A stretch of 64,000 nucleotides of DNA from Thermococcus onnurineus NA1 (GTDB lineage: Archaea; Methanobacteriota_B; Thermococci; Thermococcales; Thermococcaceae): the NCBI RefSeq assembly GCF_000018365.1, contig NC_011529.1, forward strand, positions 620,001 to 684,000, given 5' to 3'. Every line of letters starts with the position of its first letter. The stretch's first letter is position 1. The notes under the pieces are model-generated. The model saw only the letters and a program-made list of their open reading frames with translations. It ran no database searches and had not been told where the DNA came from. This document shows, one piece after another, positions 37,511 to 47,470 of this stretch. The position numbers were made by a program, and so were the translations under genes.

Positions 37511-38653
37511 TCACCAATCCGCCTCGTGAATCAGCTCTCCCTCCGCGAAGACGTGCGTCGGGTAGTTCTCCATGTGGAATGGATCGCCGTTCCAGACCAC
37601 CAGCGAGGCCCACTTGCCCTTCTCGATGCTTCCGAGCTTGTCGTCAACGCCGAGGATTTTCGCGTTGTTGTGGGTTATGATCTTTATCGCCTCTTCCTTG
37701 CTCATGCCGAGCCTTATGAAGTGCCTGAGCTGAAGGTATAGATTGGCCTGGAGCGTAACTGGGTGGTCGCTCATCAGCCCAAAGAGCGGCTTGACCTCGA
37801 GCAGGTATCTGGCGTTCTTCCAGTCCTCATGCTTCAGCTCGACCTTGTAGGGCAGGGAATCAAAGGGACCGTAGACGAGTGGCACGCCTTCTTTCTTTAT
37901 CTTCTCAAAGGTTTCCCTGCTGTGCACATCTCCAGCGTGTTCGATGGTTATTTTAAGCCCGAACCTGCGCTTAATCATGAGGAGAGCGGCAATGTCGTCC
38001 TCCTTGTGAACGTGAACCCTGAGCGGGACTTCGCCCTTCAGAACCGGAATCAGGGCCTCGACCGTCGGCTCGACCTCCTCCGGTTCCTTCTTGCCCTTCT
38101 CGAGGAGCGCTATTGTCTTCTGGGTCTTGATGAGCCAGTTGAGCAGAATTCCTATCGCACCCATTCTTGTGCTCGGCCTCGTTCCCTTCCAGTTCGTGGT
38201 CGAGCGCGGGTTGTAGCCGAAGGCAGCTTTGACACCGGCGTACTTCATGAATGCCTCCTCTATGTCTCTGCCGTAGTTCTTGATGAGAACTGCCTTTCCA
38301 CCGATGATATTTCCGCTGCCCGGCAGAACGGACGAATACAAGACACCAAACTCAATCGAGTGCTTGAAAGCCTTGTCGTCCATATATATGGAGTAGAGTG
38401 CATCAACGAGTGGAAGAACTGCGTCCATCTGCTCGTTGGCCTCACCTTCCTGATAGGGCTCACCGTAGCGGTCCATACCTATGTGGCTGTGGCCGTCGAT
38501 GAATGCAGGGGTTACAACGCCCTCCGCTATCACTTCGGCCTCCTTGGGCTTTTCCTTCGTTATCTCCTTAATCTCATTGTCGAAGACTACGTATACGTCT
38601 TTCTGGACATTGCCCAGACCATCGTAGAGAAGGGTGGCTTTAACGGCCTTCAT
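37511..38653 (-). CDS. Amidohydrolase family protein (imidazolonepropionase-like)
   Basis: A 380-residue metal-dependent hydrolase. The metal-binding motif PAFIDGHSHIGMDRYGE is near residues 50-66, with further histidines in RVHVHKEDDIAALL and IEHAGDVH and the aspartate in GLMSDHPVTL. The C-terminal beta-sandwich closes with GSIEKGKWASLVVWNGDPF. It resembles uncharacterised archaeal imidazolonepropionase-like and aryldialkylphosphatase-like amidohydrolases; the substrate is unknown. ATG 38653 is chosen because GGTGACGACC precedes it. A TATA element CGTTTATATTTC lies near 38671-38682, with two palindromes (38704-38728) upstream of it. Confidence 0.82.
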   Translation of the reverse strand: MKAVKATLLYDGLGNVQKDVYVVFDNEIKEITKEKPKEAEVIAEGVVTPAFIDGHSHIGMDRYGEPYQEGEANEQMDAVLPLVDALYSIYMDDKAFKHSIEFGVLYSSVLPGSGNIIGGKAVLIKNYGRDIEEAFMKYAGVKAAFGYNPRSTTNWKGTRPSTRMGAIGILLNWLIKTQKTIALLEKGKKEPEEVEPTVEALIPVLKGEVPLRVHVHKEDDIAALLMIKRRFGLKITIEHAGDVHSRETFEKIKKEGVPLVYGPFDSLPYKVELKHEDWKNARYLLEVKPLFGLMSDHPVTLQANLYLQLRHFIRLGMSKEEAIKIITHNNAKILGVDDKLGSIEKGKWASLVVWNGDPFHMENYPTHVFAEGELIHEADW

Positions 38654-38703
38654 GGTCGTCACCGCTCAGAAATATAAACGAGCGCTTAAATGCCTGTCGA
38701 TGA

Positions 38704-38728
38704 TGTAATTACAGAATTGAACAATTCT
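38704..38728. promoter_or_regulatory. Two overlapping palindromes upstream of the amidohydrolase promoter
   Basis: TGTAATTACA (38704-38713) is perfectly self-complementary. AGAATTG-AA-CAATTCT (38713-38728) follows with one shared base. They lie 22-57 bp upstream of the minus-strand TATA box, where a regulator could bind. Confidence 0.35.
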
Positions 38729-38791
38729 ATAATTCAAGAACCCCACAATATCCATCTCCATCTGACAAAATAAAAACAGAAGAGAAAGGCC

Positions 38792-39664
38792 TCAGAAGTA
38801 GATGCCCATCTCCTCCGCGATCTTCCTGAGCCTCTCTATTCTCTTCTCCGTTGGTGGATGGGTGGAGAACAGGCTCGCGAGGCTCGTTCCCTTGAAGGGG
38901 TTGACTATGAACATATGGGCCGTCGCAGGGTTGCCTTCTCTCATTGGCTTGTAGTAAACGGCCTGCTCTATCTTCATCAGCGCACTGGCCAGAGCGTGGG
39001 GTTTCCCGCTTATCCTTGCCCCACCTTCATCTGCGAGAAACTCGCGGGAGCGACTTATGGCCGCCTGAATGAGCATCGCGGCGATGGGTGCGAGTATTGC
39101 CACAAGTATGGCCGCGAGTACATCTCCACCTTCGTCCCTGTCCCTGCCGAAGCCTCCGAATATTGCTATCCACCTAGCCCAGTAGGCGAGCTGGACTATC
39201 GCCCCCGCTAGAGCTGCTGCTATTGTACCTATGAGTATGTCCCTGTTCTTGATGTGAGTGAGCTCATGAGCTATAACCCCCTCAAGCTCGTCCCTGTTGA
39301 GTATCCTGAGCAATCCGGTTGTAACGGCTACCACCGCGTGCTTGGGGCCTCTTCCGGTGGCGAAGGCATTCGGTGTCTCGCTGGGAACTATCGCAACCCT
39401 GGGCATCGGAAGTCCAGCCCTCTCGGCAAGGCTCCTGACTATCGCGTAGAGTTCCGGCGCTTCCTCTTCGTCAACTATTCTGGCCCGATACCAGGCCAGC
39501 ACTATCCTGTCGCTGTACCAGTAGGAGATAAAGTTCATGACGAGCGAAAACATGAACATTACGAACATCAGACTCGTTCCGCCGATGAGGTAGCCTATCG
39601 CCATCAGTAATCCCGTAAGCACGGCCATCAGCAGGCCGGTTCTGAGCCACAGTTCGAGCCCCAT
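38792..39664 (-). CDS. htpX: Membrane zinc metalloprotease HtpX
   Basis: A 290-residue M48-family protease that cleaves misfolded membrane proteins. The zinc motif is HELTH in [14 protein letters not shown] near residues 136-149, and the third ligand lies in [14 protein letters not shown]. Two N-terminal and two central hydrophobic helices (for example [20 protein letters not shown] and [20 protein letters not shown]) anchor it with the active site facing the cytosol. The C-terminal [13 protein letters not shown] is typical. It is monocistronic on the minus strand; no heat-shock operator was identified. Confidence 0.94.
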   Translation of the reverse strand: MGLELWLRTGLLMAVLTGLLMAIGYLIGGTSLMFVMFMFSLVMNFISYWYSDRIVLAWYRARIVDEEEAPELYAIVRSLAERAGLPMPRVAIVPSETPNAFATGRGPKHAVVAVTTGLLRILNRDELEGVIAHELTHIKNRDILIGTIAAALAGAIVQLAYWARWIAIFGGFGRDRDEGGDVLAAILVAILAPIAAMLIQAAISRSREFLADEGGARISGKPHALASALMKIEQAVYYKPMREGNPATAHMFIVNPFKGTSLASLFSTHPPTEKRIERLRKIAEEMGIYF

Positions 39665-39702
39665 GGTCTCACCTCCACTTAACCTTTACCCACAAGATTA
39701 AA

Positions 39703-40263
39703 CTAACCAGACAATACTAAAATATTTCGGTGCCTTAAGTTCCCTTGAAGTGCACTCCTGCACTCTTCGACCTTCTGAAGAAACTCCTTCCTGCCGAGAC
39801 AGTCCCCACCGCGCTTGAGCTTCACCGCCGCAATTTTGTAGTTGCCCTTTCCAAAGAACCTGCAGACTCTATCGGGCTCGTCCACAAGCCTCGCCACTGC
39901 AAGGGTCTGCCCGTTGCATTCGACGTAGTCTATTACCGTATCCTGAAAACCCGTGAAGATGACAACGCACTTCCTGTTAGGATTGAACTGCGTTAAGTCT
40001 TCGTCTACAGGCGGGAGCTGTTTAACGACGCAGACTTCCGGATATTTTCCAGACTTTATTGACTTTACCAGTTCTGGAGGCTCTCCGCTCTTTTCAAAGC
40101 GCTCTATTTCCTCCCTACTAACTTGGACTGGCTTTATGGAGTAGCAGAGGACTCTCTCGTCGTGGTACATAAGGTACGTGCCGTCCTCAAGGAACATGAA
40201 CGCTATCCTCTCCCTCGGAAGGTCAAAAATGTAGCCAGCTTTGCTTTTCTTCACGCTGTACAT
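39703..40263 (-). CDS. Hypothetical protein with paired cysteines
   Basis: A 186-residue soluble protein that I cannot assign to a family. It is mostly beta-like in pattern (FMFLEDGTYLMYHDERVLCY) and contains a basic helix near the C-terminus. Seven cysteines occur, among them C40, C78, C99, C114, C133 and C154, not in a zinc-ribbon spacing. The gene lies between htpX and the thermosome gene on the same strand, but the spacers (38 and 72 bp) do not prove co-transcription. Codon usage is like its neighbours, so it is probably a native lineage-specific gene. Confidence 0.65.
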   Translation of the reverse strand: MYSVKKSKAGYIFDLPRERIAFMFLEDGTYLMYHDERVLCYSIKPVQVSREEIERFEKSGEPPELVKSIKSGKYPEVCVVKQLPPVDEDLTQFNPNRKCVVIFTGFQDTVIDYVECNGQTLAVARLVDEPDRVCRFFGKGNYKIAAVKLKRGGDCLGRKEFLQKVEECRSALQGNLRHRNILVLSG

Positions 40264-40335
40264 ACAACCACCGGAAGGATTGCTTAACGCTGCTTTATAA
40301 GAACTGCTGGACAGAAAAGAGAAGTGAAAGGGGCA

Positions 40336-41988
40336 TCACATGCCCATATCCATACCGCCCATTCCGCCCATATCGGGCATGCCACCGCCCTGGCCACCTT
40401 CGGGCTTGCTAAGCTTTGCGGCGATGACGTCATCGATTCTGAGGATCATTATGGCAGCTTCGCTGGCGCTCTTGATGGCCTGCTTCTTGACGCGGAGTGG
40501 CTCTATGATGCCCTTCTCTATCATGTCAGCAGGCCCGCCTTCGAAGATGTCTATGCCTATGTTCTTGCCCTTGTTCTTGTGCTCACTGATGACCTTGACG
40601 AGCATCTCGACGGTGTCGAGACCGGCGTTCTCAGCGAGGGTCTTCGGGATTATCTTGAGGGCCTCAGCGAAGGCCTCTACAGCAAGGGCCTCCTTGCCGC
40701 CAACGGCCTTAGCGTACTCGTCGAGCTTGATGCTGAGCTCAATCTCACCGGCACCTCCGGCCGGAAGAACGTAGCCATCCTCCATGACGTCCTTGACGAC
40801 CTTGATGGCGTCCTCAAGGGCGCGCTCAACCTCGTCGATAACGTGCTCGGTACCGCCCCTGATGAGGATGGTGACGGCCTTCGGGTTCTTGCAGCCCTCA
40901 ACGAAGATCATGCTCTCGCCCGCTATCTTGCGCTCCTCAACGAGGTCGGCGTGGCCGAGGTCCTCCGGAGTGAGGTCCTTGACATTGGTAACAACCTTAG
41001 CGCCGGTAGCCTTGGCGAGTTTCTCCATGTCGCTCTTCTTAACGCGCCTGACGGCGAGGATACCGTACTTGGCCAGGTAGTGCTGAGCAAGGTCATCAAT
41101 ACCCTTCTGGACGAAGAGAACGTTTGCACCAGTGGCAGCTATCTGGTCGACCATATCTTTGAGCATCTTCTCCTCCTGCTCGATGAACTGGAAGAGCTGG
41201 TCAGGGCTGGTGATGTTTATCTTGGCATCGGTCTCGGTCTTCTTGACCTCGAGGGCCTCATTGATGAGGGCTATCTTGGCTCCCTCGACCTTGTTAGGCA
41301 TCCTCGGGTGGACGCGCTCCTTGTCGATAACCACACCACGAATGAGCTCGCTCTCTTCGACGCTCTCACCGGCCTTCTTCTCGATCTTGATGTTGTCGAT
41401 GTCGACGACGTACTTGCCGTTCTTCTTCTCGGCGACCTGCTTGACGGCATCAACGGCGAGCCTGGCGAAGAGCTCCTTGTGGCTCTCGGCGTTCTTACCG
41501 GTAATAGAGGTCATGGCTATCTTCATGAGGGTCTCGTCATCGTCAGGGGTAACCTCAATGGCGATGTTTTCAAGGATTTCCTGGGCTTTCTCAGCTGCCA
41601 TGGTGTAACCCTTGACGATGATGCTTGGGTGAATGTTCTGGTCAAGAAGCTCCTCAGCCTTCCTGAGAAGCTCACCAGCAATCACAACAGCGGTAGTAGT
41701 GCCATCACCGGCCTCTTTGTCCTGAGTCTTAGCAACCTCAACCATCATCTTAGCGGCAGGGTGCTGGAGGTCAATCCTATCAAGAATGGTGGCTCCATCG
41801 TTGGTAATGACAACATCCCCAAGGCTGTCAACAAGCATTTTGTCCATACCCTTCGGACCGAGGGTGGTCCTCACGGTCTCAGCAATAATCCTCGCGGCAA
41901 GGATGTTAATCCTCTGGGCGTCCCTTCCAACATACCTCTGAGTTCCCTCGGGCAGAATAACAACCGGCTGTCCACTAAGCTGTGCCAT
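40336..41988 (-). CDS. Thermosome (group II chaperonin) subunit
   Basis: A 550-residue ATP-dependent folding chamber subunit. The ATPase motifs [18 protein letters not shown] and GDGTTTAVV are at about residues 44-54, 64-70 and 98-106, and [13 protein letters not shown] is in the C-terminal equatorial part. The Gly/Met-rich tail ([16 protein letters not shown]) resembles that of the T. kodakarensis CpkB subunit rather than CpkA, but this is only an impression. Promoter CTCTATAAAAGTT (42038-42050) and GGAGGAATG define the start. A large open frame on the opposite strand is an artefact of its codon usage. Confidence 0.97.
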   Translation of the reverse strand: MAQLSGQPVVILPEGTQRYVGRDAQRINILAARIIAETVRTTLGPKGMDKMLVDSLGDVVITNDGATILDRIDLQHPAAKMMVEVAKTQDKEAGDGTTTAVVIAGELLRKAEELLDQNIHPSIIVKGYTMAAEKAQEILENIAIEVTPDDDETLMKIAMTSITGKNAESHKELFARLAVDAVKQVAEKKNGKYVVDIDNIKIEKKAGESVEESELIRGVVIDKERVHPRMPNKVEGAKIALINEALEVKKTETDAKINITSPDQLFQFIEQEEKMLKDMVDQIAATGANVLFVQKGIDDLAQHYLAKYGILAVRRVKKSDMEKLAKATGAKVVTNVKDLTPEDLGHADLVEERKIAGESMIFVEGCKNPKAVTILIRGGTEHVIDEVERALEDAIKVVKDVMEDGYVLPAGGAGEIELSIKLDEYAKAVGGKEALAVEAFAEALKIIPKTLAENAGLDTVEMLVKVISEHKNKGKNIGIDIFEGGPADMIEKGIIEPLRVKKQAIKSASEAAIMILRIDDVIAAKLSKPEGGQGGGMPDMGGMGGMDMGM

Positions 41989-42037
41989 TCGACATTCCTC
42001 CTTCTATATCAATTTGGCAAAAACGCTTCGTCAGCAC

Positions 42038-42050
42038 TCTATAAAAGTTT
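42038..42050 (-). promoter_or_regulatory. TATA box of the thermosome gene
   Basis: The minus strand reads AACTTTTATAGAG, about 55 bp upstream of ATG 41988. It is followed by a leader with GAAGGAGGAATG. A heat-shock repressor site may overlap it, but I could not identify one with confidence. Confidence 0.6.
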
Positions 42051-42164
42051 TTGGGCCGAAAATTTCAAAAAAACGACTAATTTTTGAATTAATGACAAAA
42101 AGATGACATAGAAGTGGGGGAAAGGGCTAAAACCTTCAAAACTGACCAATTCCAGGTGTGGAAC

Positions 42165-42476
42165 ATGGAGCCGAGGGTTTACGAAGTGCCTGTTGAGAGG
42201 GTGAGAGAAGTCTTTGGGCGCATTGAGGAGTACGACCTCCTGAGCGTGGACGTTGAGAACGAGGCTTCCGTGATTGATGATATGCTTGGATCAGAGGAAG
42301 GGAAGCTCAGATACGTCCGCGAGAAGCTCGACGACGGCAACATCGATTCGGCCGTCCTCGTAGTGAGGGACGGAACTGGAACCCTCGTTGTGAAGATGGA
42401 AAACGTAATAACGATAAGGGCAACAGTCAGGAACTACGAGAGACTAATCGAGGAATTCGGACTTAAGGAGAGGTGA
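42165..42476 (+). CDS. Conserved small hypothetical protein upstream of bud32
   Basis: A 103-residue acidic alpha/beta protein with no family I can name; it opens MEPRVYEVPVERVREVFGRI and ends VRNYERLIEEFGLKER. ATG 42165 is chosen because AGGTGTGG precedes it and a TATA-like GGGCTAAAACC lies at about 42124-42134. The longer frame to 42114 begins inside that promoter. The bud32 start lies only 6 bp downstream, so the two are one operon; a role linked to Kae1/Bud32 or to tRNA threonylcarbamoylation is possible but unproven. Confidence 0.6.
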   Translation: MEPRVYEVPVERVREVFGRIEEYDLLSVDVENEASVIDDMLGSEEGKLRYVREKLDDGNIDSAVLVVRDGTGTLVVKMENVITIRATVRNYERLIEEFGLKER

Positions 42477-42482
42477 TCGGGA

Positions 42483-43145
42483 GTGGAGCTCATAAAACAG
42501 GGAGCGGAGGCTAAGATATACCTAGCACACTTCGAGGAGCTCTACTTTCCGTGGGACAACGAAAAGGTCATCATCAAACACCGCATTCCAAAGAGATACC
42601 GCATAAAGGAGATAGACGAGGGGCTGAGGAAGGAGCGAACCGTCCGCGAGGCGAGGGTGCTCCACAAGGCGAAGGAGTTCGGCGTCAACTGCCCCTACGT
42701 CTACGAGGTCGACCTGAGGGACATGAAAATCGTTATGGAGTTCATTGAGGGAGAGAGATTGAAGGAGCTCCTCGAGAGCGTCCCTGTGGAGGAGAGGCTG
42801 AACCTCTGCCGGGAGATTGGGAGACAGGTGGGGAAGCTCCACGAGGCAGGAATAGTGCACGGTGACCTTACAACTTCAAACATGATCCTCAGACACGGAA
42901 AGGTTTACCTAATAGACTTCGGTCTGGCCGATTTCGACCCAACGCTTGAAGCCCAGGGCGTCGACCTGCACCTGCTCAAGAGAGCCATGGAGAGTACGCA
43001 CTACACTTGGTTCGAGAAGGGCTTTGAAGAGGTGCTGGAAGGCTATGCCGAGGTCAGGGGCAGAGAAAAGGCGGAAGAGCTCAAGGCGAAGATTGAAGAG
43101 ATCGAGAGCAGGGGACGGTACAGGGAGAGGAGCTGGGTTGGCTGA
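42483..43145 (+). CDS. bud32: KEOPS-associated kinase/ATPase Bud32
   Basis: A 220-residue small protein kinase fold that acts as the ATPase switch in the KEOPS complex, which makes t6A37 in tRNA. ELIKQGAEAKIYLA is the glycine-poor nucleotide loop, VIIKHRIPKRYR holds the ATP-binding lysine, VREARVL the alpha-C glutamate, IVHGDLTTSNMIL the catalytic loop and LIDFGLADFD the metal-binding DFG. The basic C-terminal tail (RGRYRERSWVG) binds Kae1 and tRNA. It is a separate gene, not fused to kae1 as in some archaea. The GTG start at 42483 follows GAGGTGAT. Confidence 0.95.
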   Translation: MELIKQGAEAKIYLAHFEELYFPWDNEKVIIKHRIPKRYRIKEIDEGLRKERTVREARVLHKAKEFGVNCPYVYEVDLRDMKIVMEFIEGERLKELLESVPVEERLNLCREIGRQVGKLHEAGIVHGDLTTSNMILRHGKVYLIDFGLADFDPTLEAQGVDLHLLKRAMESTHYTWFEKGFEEVLEGYAEVRGREKAEELKAKIEEIESRGRYRERSWVG

Positions 43146-43202
43146 ATATAATAATCTTCTGCTGGAGAGGATATAAAGAAAGGCCAAGGATAATATTGGG
43201 CT

Positions 43203-44462
43203 TCAAATCTTAAATCTATTAACCGCCTGCATGAGGTTTTCGACAACCCTCTCAAAGTCCCTAAGCGTGGCACGGACCTCCTCGAGCGCCGATGTCTGCT
43301 CCTCAGCGGCGGCACTAACCTGCTCGGCAGCGGCGGTCGTCTCCTCAGCGCTGGCCGCAAGGTTCTCGAGGAAGCGTAGACCCTCGTCTATCTTCTCACC
43401 CTCCTCGAGAACCTTGCTCTTAAGCTCGTTTGCCTTGATCTCCATCTCCTCAATGAGTTCTGCTATGTGTGTGAGATAGGAGACGCTCTCCTTGAGGACT
43501 TCTGTTGATTGAGTAACGGTCTCCACGCTCTTGCCAGTGACATCGACGCTCTCTTGTATCTTCTCCATAATCTGGGTGACGATGTTGCGGATGTCGTCCG
43601 CTGCGTTCTTGCTCTCCTCTGCGAGGTTTCTGATCTCCTCTGCAACGACGGCGAAGCCTTTACCAGCTTCCCCCGCCCTAGCAGCCTCTATTGCCGCGTT
43701 GAGGGCGAGGAGGTTGGTCTGCTCGGCTATGCCGGTGATGACGTTGGTGATGCTGGCGATGTTCTTGCCCATCTCCGCGACTCCCTTTACAGTCTCCTCT
43801 ATCATGAGCATCATGTTTCTGATCTCCTCTATCTGGCCAACGGCCTCCTGACCCTTCTGGCCACCCTCCCTTGCGAGCGAAACAACCTCCCTCATGGAAC
43901 GCTCGAAGTCCTCCATGGTGCTGATGGTCTCCTTGCCAATCTCATCGATGTAGCGCATCGTCTCTGTCATGTGGTTGATATTCTCTTGCTCGCGCTGGGC
44001 CTCTATGCTGACCTGGTTGATGGCCTCGGCAACCTGGTTAATTGCCTCGCTTATCTGCTCCACGTTCTCACTGATGAGCTTACTGCGATCCTGAACAATA
44101 ACAGCAGCATTTTGTATGTTTTGGATCATTGCCGCAAGACCCTGCCTCATCTTTTCTATGGCTTCCCGTATCTCAGAAAGGTGGCCGCTTAGGTTTTTAT
44201 CTTCGACCGAAAGGTCACCCTCGGCTATTCTGTCAAGTATCTGAGCAATAACGCGGATCTGCTCCTCTATCTCCTGCTTGTACTTAAGAACATCTAGAGG
44301 AATACCATGCTCTACTGTAGAACTCCGGACCAGCATGATCGCTGTCAGCACCCCAATTGCACCGCCTACGACCGCGCCTATAGTGCCCACGAATATCGAG
44401 GGCACTATGGTGAGCAGGAACACAAGTACTGGGGATATGATTATCACACTTCGCTGTTCCAT
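43203..44462 (-). CDS. Methyl-accepting chemotaxis-like protein without extracellular sensor
   Basis: A 419-residue protein with one long N-terminal hydrophobic hairpin (about residues 7-46), a HAMP-like segment ([17 protein letters not shown]) and a long coiled coil. The tip is a strongly conserved MCP signalling hairpin, [20 protein letters not shown] and [20 protein letters not shown]. There is essentially no extracellular domain between the helices, so it would sense the membrane or cytoplasm, or act as an adaptor. No che or archaellum genes lie in the window. GGAGGGATC precedes ATG 44462. The upstream region holds spaced ACCTACA repeats. Confidence 0.88.
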   Translation of the reverse strand: MEQRSVIIISPVLVFLLTIVPSIFVGTIGAVVGGAIGVLTAIMLVRSSTVEHGIPLDVLKYKQEIEEQIRVIAQILDRIAEGDLSVEDKNLSGHLSEIREAIEKMRQGLAAMIQNIQNAAVIVQDRSKLISENVEQISEAINQVAEAINQVSIEAQREQENINHMTETMRYIDEIGKETISTMEDFERSMREVVSLAREGGQKGQEAVGQIEEIRNMMLMIEETVKGVAEMGKNIASITNVITGIAEQTNLLALNAAIEAARAGEAGKGFAVVAEEIRNLAEESKNAADDIRNIVTQIMEKIQESVDVTGKSVETVTQSTEVLKESVSYLTHIAELIEEMEIKANELKSKVLEEGEKIDEGLRFLENLAASAEETTAAAEQVSAAAEEQTSALEEVRATLRDFERVVENLMQAVNRFKI

Positions 44463-44543
44463 GTCGATCCCTCCGAAGAGCTAGGGGAATAAAAATACTT
44501 AAATATTTCTAATTAACAAAAGTAATAACCTAACCATAAGACG

Positions 44544-44573
44544 ATGTAGTAACTACCTACACAACGACCTACA
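44544..44573. repeat. Direct and inverted repeats upstream of the MCP-like gene
   Basis: ACCTACA occurs twice with a 12-base period (44555-44561 and 44567-44573), preceded by the palindrome GTAGT-A-ACTAC (44546-44556). The block lies about 80 bp upstream of the MCP start, between it and the end of the MutS2-like gene. Confidence 0.4.
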
Positions 44574-44575
44574 TA

Positions 44576-46306
44576 TTAAAAGCCCCTGAACGCCCTCCAA
44601 ACTCTCTCAAAAATCTCCCTCTCTCTTCCACGCTTCTTCTTTGCGAGGCGCTCGACTATGAGCTCGGGCGTGCTTCTTCCGAGCGTTCCAAACTTCGGCT
44701 GCCTGTCCACAATGAGGTCGAGGTTCTCGTCTAGACCTTTGGCCTCTATCCCATCGACCCTCGCGAAGGGCAGCTCCCTCCTCAGATCCTCGCCGAGGTG
44801 TGAAACTATGACAACGTAAAAGCCCCTCTCATAGGCGACTTTGAGGAGCTCTCCGATTATCTTGACAGCCGCCCCCGGTTCGGTTATGGCCTCGAACTCG
44901 TCTATGAGGATCAGCTTTCTGCCCTCTCCCTTCAGTGCTCTCACGAAAGACCTCAAGGCCGTCTCAAAGGCTCCGGCACCGTAGACGCTCCTCTTACGCC
45001 TGAAGAAGAAAAGCTCGTTGAGGGGTTCCACCCACGCTTTCTCCGCCGGAACTGGCAGCCCCATGTGGGCGAGAAGCGTTATCTGTGTGATCAGCTCTAG
45101 GAGTGAAGTTTTTCCACCGCTGTTCGCACCGGTGAGGATTACTACGGGCTCGTCCTTTACCTTCTCCACGCCGGGGAGATCAAAGTTCTCGGGCTTTCTC
45201 CCAACGACGTAGCTCACCGGCTGGGGATTTTCGATGAAGAGATGCCTTCCGTTGATGAACGCGATTCCACCGTTCCAGAGCTCGGGGAAGGTGAAGCCCT
45301 CCGCGAACTCCTTCACTGCCCTCAGGAAGTCCAGCTCGTAAACCCCAGCCAGCTCTTCCTTAAGCCTGGCCAGAAGCGGACGGATTTTTCCGAGAACCTC
45401 GCGGCTCTTGAGGTAGAGCTCCACCTTGAGTTCCTTCTCAAGTTCCTCTCTCAGCATTTCGACTCTCTCTGGGGGAACTGTGACGGGATAGAGATCCTCG
45501 CGGGAGAACAGCTCAACCGTGACGCCGAGCTTTTCGCTCAGCTCTTCCTCGGCCTCGTTGATGAGGTCCAAGATTCCACCCTCAACCTCACCGAAGTGCG
45601 AGAAAATCGCCTCGTAGTTCCCGGCTTTAAGCTCGCTCAGGAATTCAAGCAGTTCTTTCCCGCTCAGCGTCAGGCTGAACTTCTCGAGCTTTTCTGAAAT
45701 CTTCTCGTTCAGCTCGCGCTCCTTGCCGGCTATCAGTTCTTCGAGCCCATCAAGGAGCCTCCTTTTTTCCATGACTTCTTCGAGTTCTTTAAGCGCCTCG
45801 AGAATTTCTTTCGCAACGCTCTTCTCTCCTGTGAGCTCACCTATACTCACGAGGGCTTGAAGCGTCTCTTTGTTCTCCCATAGAGGCATGATGTAGAGCT
45901 CAGGAGCTATATCGGAAGGTGTAAGCTCAACATCGATGCCGTAGCCAACGGTGCTGAGGACGAGGGGATAGCCTTCGGCATCCTCAAGGCTGGTCGAGAC
46001 CGCACAGAGGTTTAAATTCTCTGCTTTTTCAAGCTCGCCCTCATCAACTATTAAAACCCTGTCGTGGAGGAAGTCGCGCCTGAACTTTATGGGCCGAACC
46101 TTCGAGAGATATTTCCTGAGTTCGGGCCGGATTTTCGGCAGGTTCTCTTTGAAATATGCCTGTCTGCGGAGGATTTCATCCCTCTCAGAAACCGGCCCAA
46201 ACTCGTCAAGAAAAGCCGAGCTTCCAGGAAGGACTAACCGCCTCTTTATCTCCTCGAGTATCGCCCGGTAGATTGCCTTAGCCTCTGGGTTAAGCTTGAG
46301 GGTCAT
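44576..46306 (-). CDS. MutS2-like ATPase (archaeal COG1193 type)
   Basis: A 576-residue MutS-family protein. The C-terminal ABC-type ATPase has Walker A VILTGANSGGKTSLLELITQ, a signature-like VYGAGAFETALRSFVRAL and Walker B KLILIDEFEAITEPGAA. Long coiled-coil regions precede it. The mismatch-recognition domain and the Smr nuclease domain of bacterial MutS2 are both absent, as is typical for the archaeal group. Roles in recombination control or ribosome rescue have been shown for bacterial MutS2; the archaeal role is unknown. It is monocistronic, convergent to nothing, with 113 bp to the MCP gene. Confidence 0.85.
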   Translation of the reverse strand: MTLKLNPEAKAIYRAILEEIKRRLVLPGSSAFLDEFGPVSERDEILRRQAYFKENLPKIRPELRKYLSKVRPIKFRRDFLHDRVLIVDEGELEKAENLNLCAVSTSLEDAEGYPLVLSTVGYGIDVELTPSDIAPELYIMPLWENKETLQALVSIGELTGEKSVAKEILEALKELEEVMEKRRLLDGLEELIAGKERELNEKISEKLEKFSLTLSGKELLEFLSELKAGNYEAIFSHFGEVEGGILDLINEAEEELSEKLGVTVELFSREDLYPVTVPPERVEMLREELEKELKVELYLKSREVLGKIRPLLARLKEELAGVYELDFLRAVKEFAEGFTFPELWNGGIAFINGRHLFIENPQPVSYVVGRKPENFDLPGVEKVKDEPVVILTGANSGGKTSLLELITQITLLAHMGLPVPAEKAWVEPLNELFFFRRKRSVYGAGAFETALRSFVRALKGEGRKLILIDEFEAITEPGAAVKIIGELLKVAYERGFYVVIVSHLGEDLRRELPFARVDGIEAKGLDENLDLIVDRQPKFGTLGRSTPELIVERLAKKKRGREREIFERVWRAFRGF

Positions 46307-46448
46307 CGTTCAAGAAATGGGCCGAAGTCTAAAAAACCTTCCGACATTCACCGTCTCACACCAGCGCAATCCATCAAGGGAAATCCCGGGAAATTTTATA
46401 AGGATGAGTTGCACCAGTACTAACGATAACAGTAACACGGTGTCTTCA

Positions 46449-46955
46449 ATGCTCCTCAAAAGACTCCTTAAGCCCAGCTACAGATTTAGGATATGGGAGC
46501 TGGAGTTTGATAGTAAGAAGTTCGTGGAAGGCCTGAGGCGAAAAGGCATTCACGTCGCCGAGCTGAGAGAAGACTGGGACGTCGAGCTGACGGTTGAGGC
46601 TTTTCTTGAGTCGACCTTTGGAGAACACGTCTACCTTATAAAGTTCAAGGACGGGATCAAACTGCTTGCGAGGACCACCGACCCTCTTACGAAGGAATTC
46701 AAGCTTAAAGAAAACGCATATCTAGTGAGGAACGAGGGAGCACTGAAAAAGCTCATCCTAAGCCAGACTTCAACAATGATGAAGATACTGATGGGCTTCC
46801 AACCTCTCGTTATCTGGGCGCCCCTAGTCTTCGGCCTTCAGTATTTAGACGAGAGATATCCGTTCGCAGGCTTCTTCCTCGTGCTCCTGGGCTTCTTCCT
46901 CAATGACCTGCTTAAAACCCTCGAATATTTTATCCTGGGATACTGCAGGGAATGA
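46449..46955 (+). CDS. Hypothetical membrane-anchored protein
   Basis: A 168-residue protein. The N-terminal roughly 110 residues look soluble and alpha/beta (YRFRIWELEFDSKKFVEGLR, KDGIKLLARTTDP). Two C-terminal hydrophobic helices follow (LVIWAPLVFGLQYL and FFLVLLGFFLNDLL), so the soluble domain is tethered to the membrane. I do not recognise the family. ATG 46449 is chosen because GGTGTC precedes it and a TATA element AAATTTTATAAGG lies at about 46391-46404. The frame upstream of 46449 crosses that promoter and is not expected to be translated. Confidence 0.65.
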   Translation: MLLKRLLKPSYRFRIWELEFDSKKFVEGLRRKGIHVAELREDWDVELTVEAFLESTFGEHVYLIKFKDGIKLLARTTDPLTKEFKLKENAYLVRNEGALKKLILSQTSTMMKILMGFQPLVIWAPLVFGLQYLDERYPFAGFFLVLLGFFLNDLLKTLEYFILGYCRE

Positions 46956-46968
46956 GAAAAGAAAGGCC

Positions 46969-47439
46969 TCAGCCTTCTTCCTTCACCTTTTCGACTACGT
47001 GGATGCCCTCAATTCTCGTGAACGGATACTGACCCTGCTCGTCTTTCTCGACGGCCTTAACCATGTCCCATATGGTCAGCAGCGCGAGGGTTACCCCCAT
47101 CAGGGCCTCCATCTCGACTCCGGTCTTGTAGGTCGCGCGAACCTCGCAGGTGGCCTCGATGTAGTCCTCGCCGAACTCGAAGGAGATGTCCACGCCCGTG
47201 AGCGGTATCGGGTGGCAGAGCGGAATCAGCTCGGGCGTCTTTTTGACGGCCAGAATTCCAGCAATCTGCGCCGTCGCAATAACGTTGCCCTTCTTCGTCT
47301 TCCCGGCCTTTATCAGCTCGATAGTCTCCGGTCTGAGCCGTATCCTGCCCTTCGCGACAGCCTTTCTGAGGACCTCCCTCTTATGCCCAACCTCGACCAT
47401 CTTGACACCTTTTTCATCGACGTGGGTTAGTTCCTTCAT
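46969..47439 (-). CDS. moaC: Cyclic pyranopterin monophosphate synthase MoaC
   Basis: MoaC acts with MoaA to convert GTP to cyclic pyranopterin monophosphate, the first step to the molybdenum or tungsten cofactor. The 156-residue protein carries [20 protein letters not shown], the active-site [20 protein letters not shown], and the [20 protein letters not shown] and [10 protein letters not shown] stretches. The start at 47439 follows GGGGGCG; the much longer open frame to 47655 is the antisense of rtcB's end. It lies 32 bp downstream of rtcB on the same strand. Confidence 0.94.
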   Translation of the reverse strand: MKELTHVDEKGVKMVEVGHKREVLRKAVAKGRIRLRPETIELIKAGKTKKGNVIATAQIAGILAVKKTPELIPLCHPIPLTGVDISFEFGEDYIEATCEVRATYKTGVEMEALMGVTLALLTIWDMVKAVEKDEQGQYPFTRIEGIHVVEKVKEEG

Positions 47440-47470
47440 TGCAACGCCCCCAAAAGTTGAAAGAAAGGCA

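Noticed and set aside
40324-42087. A 587-codon open frame on the plus strand
   Set aside because: It is antisense to the thermosome gene along its length, rich in Leu/Val/Asp as expected for a mirror frame, and has no motif or ribosome site.
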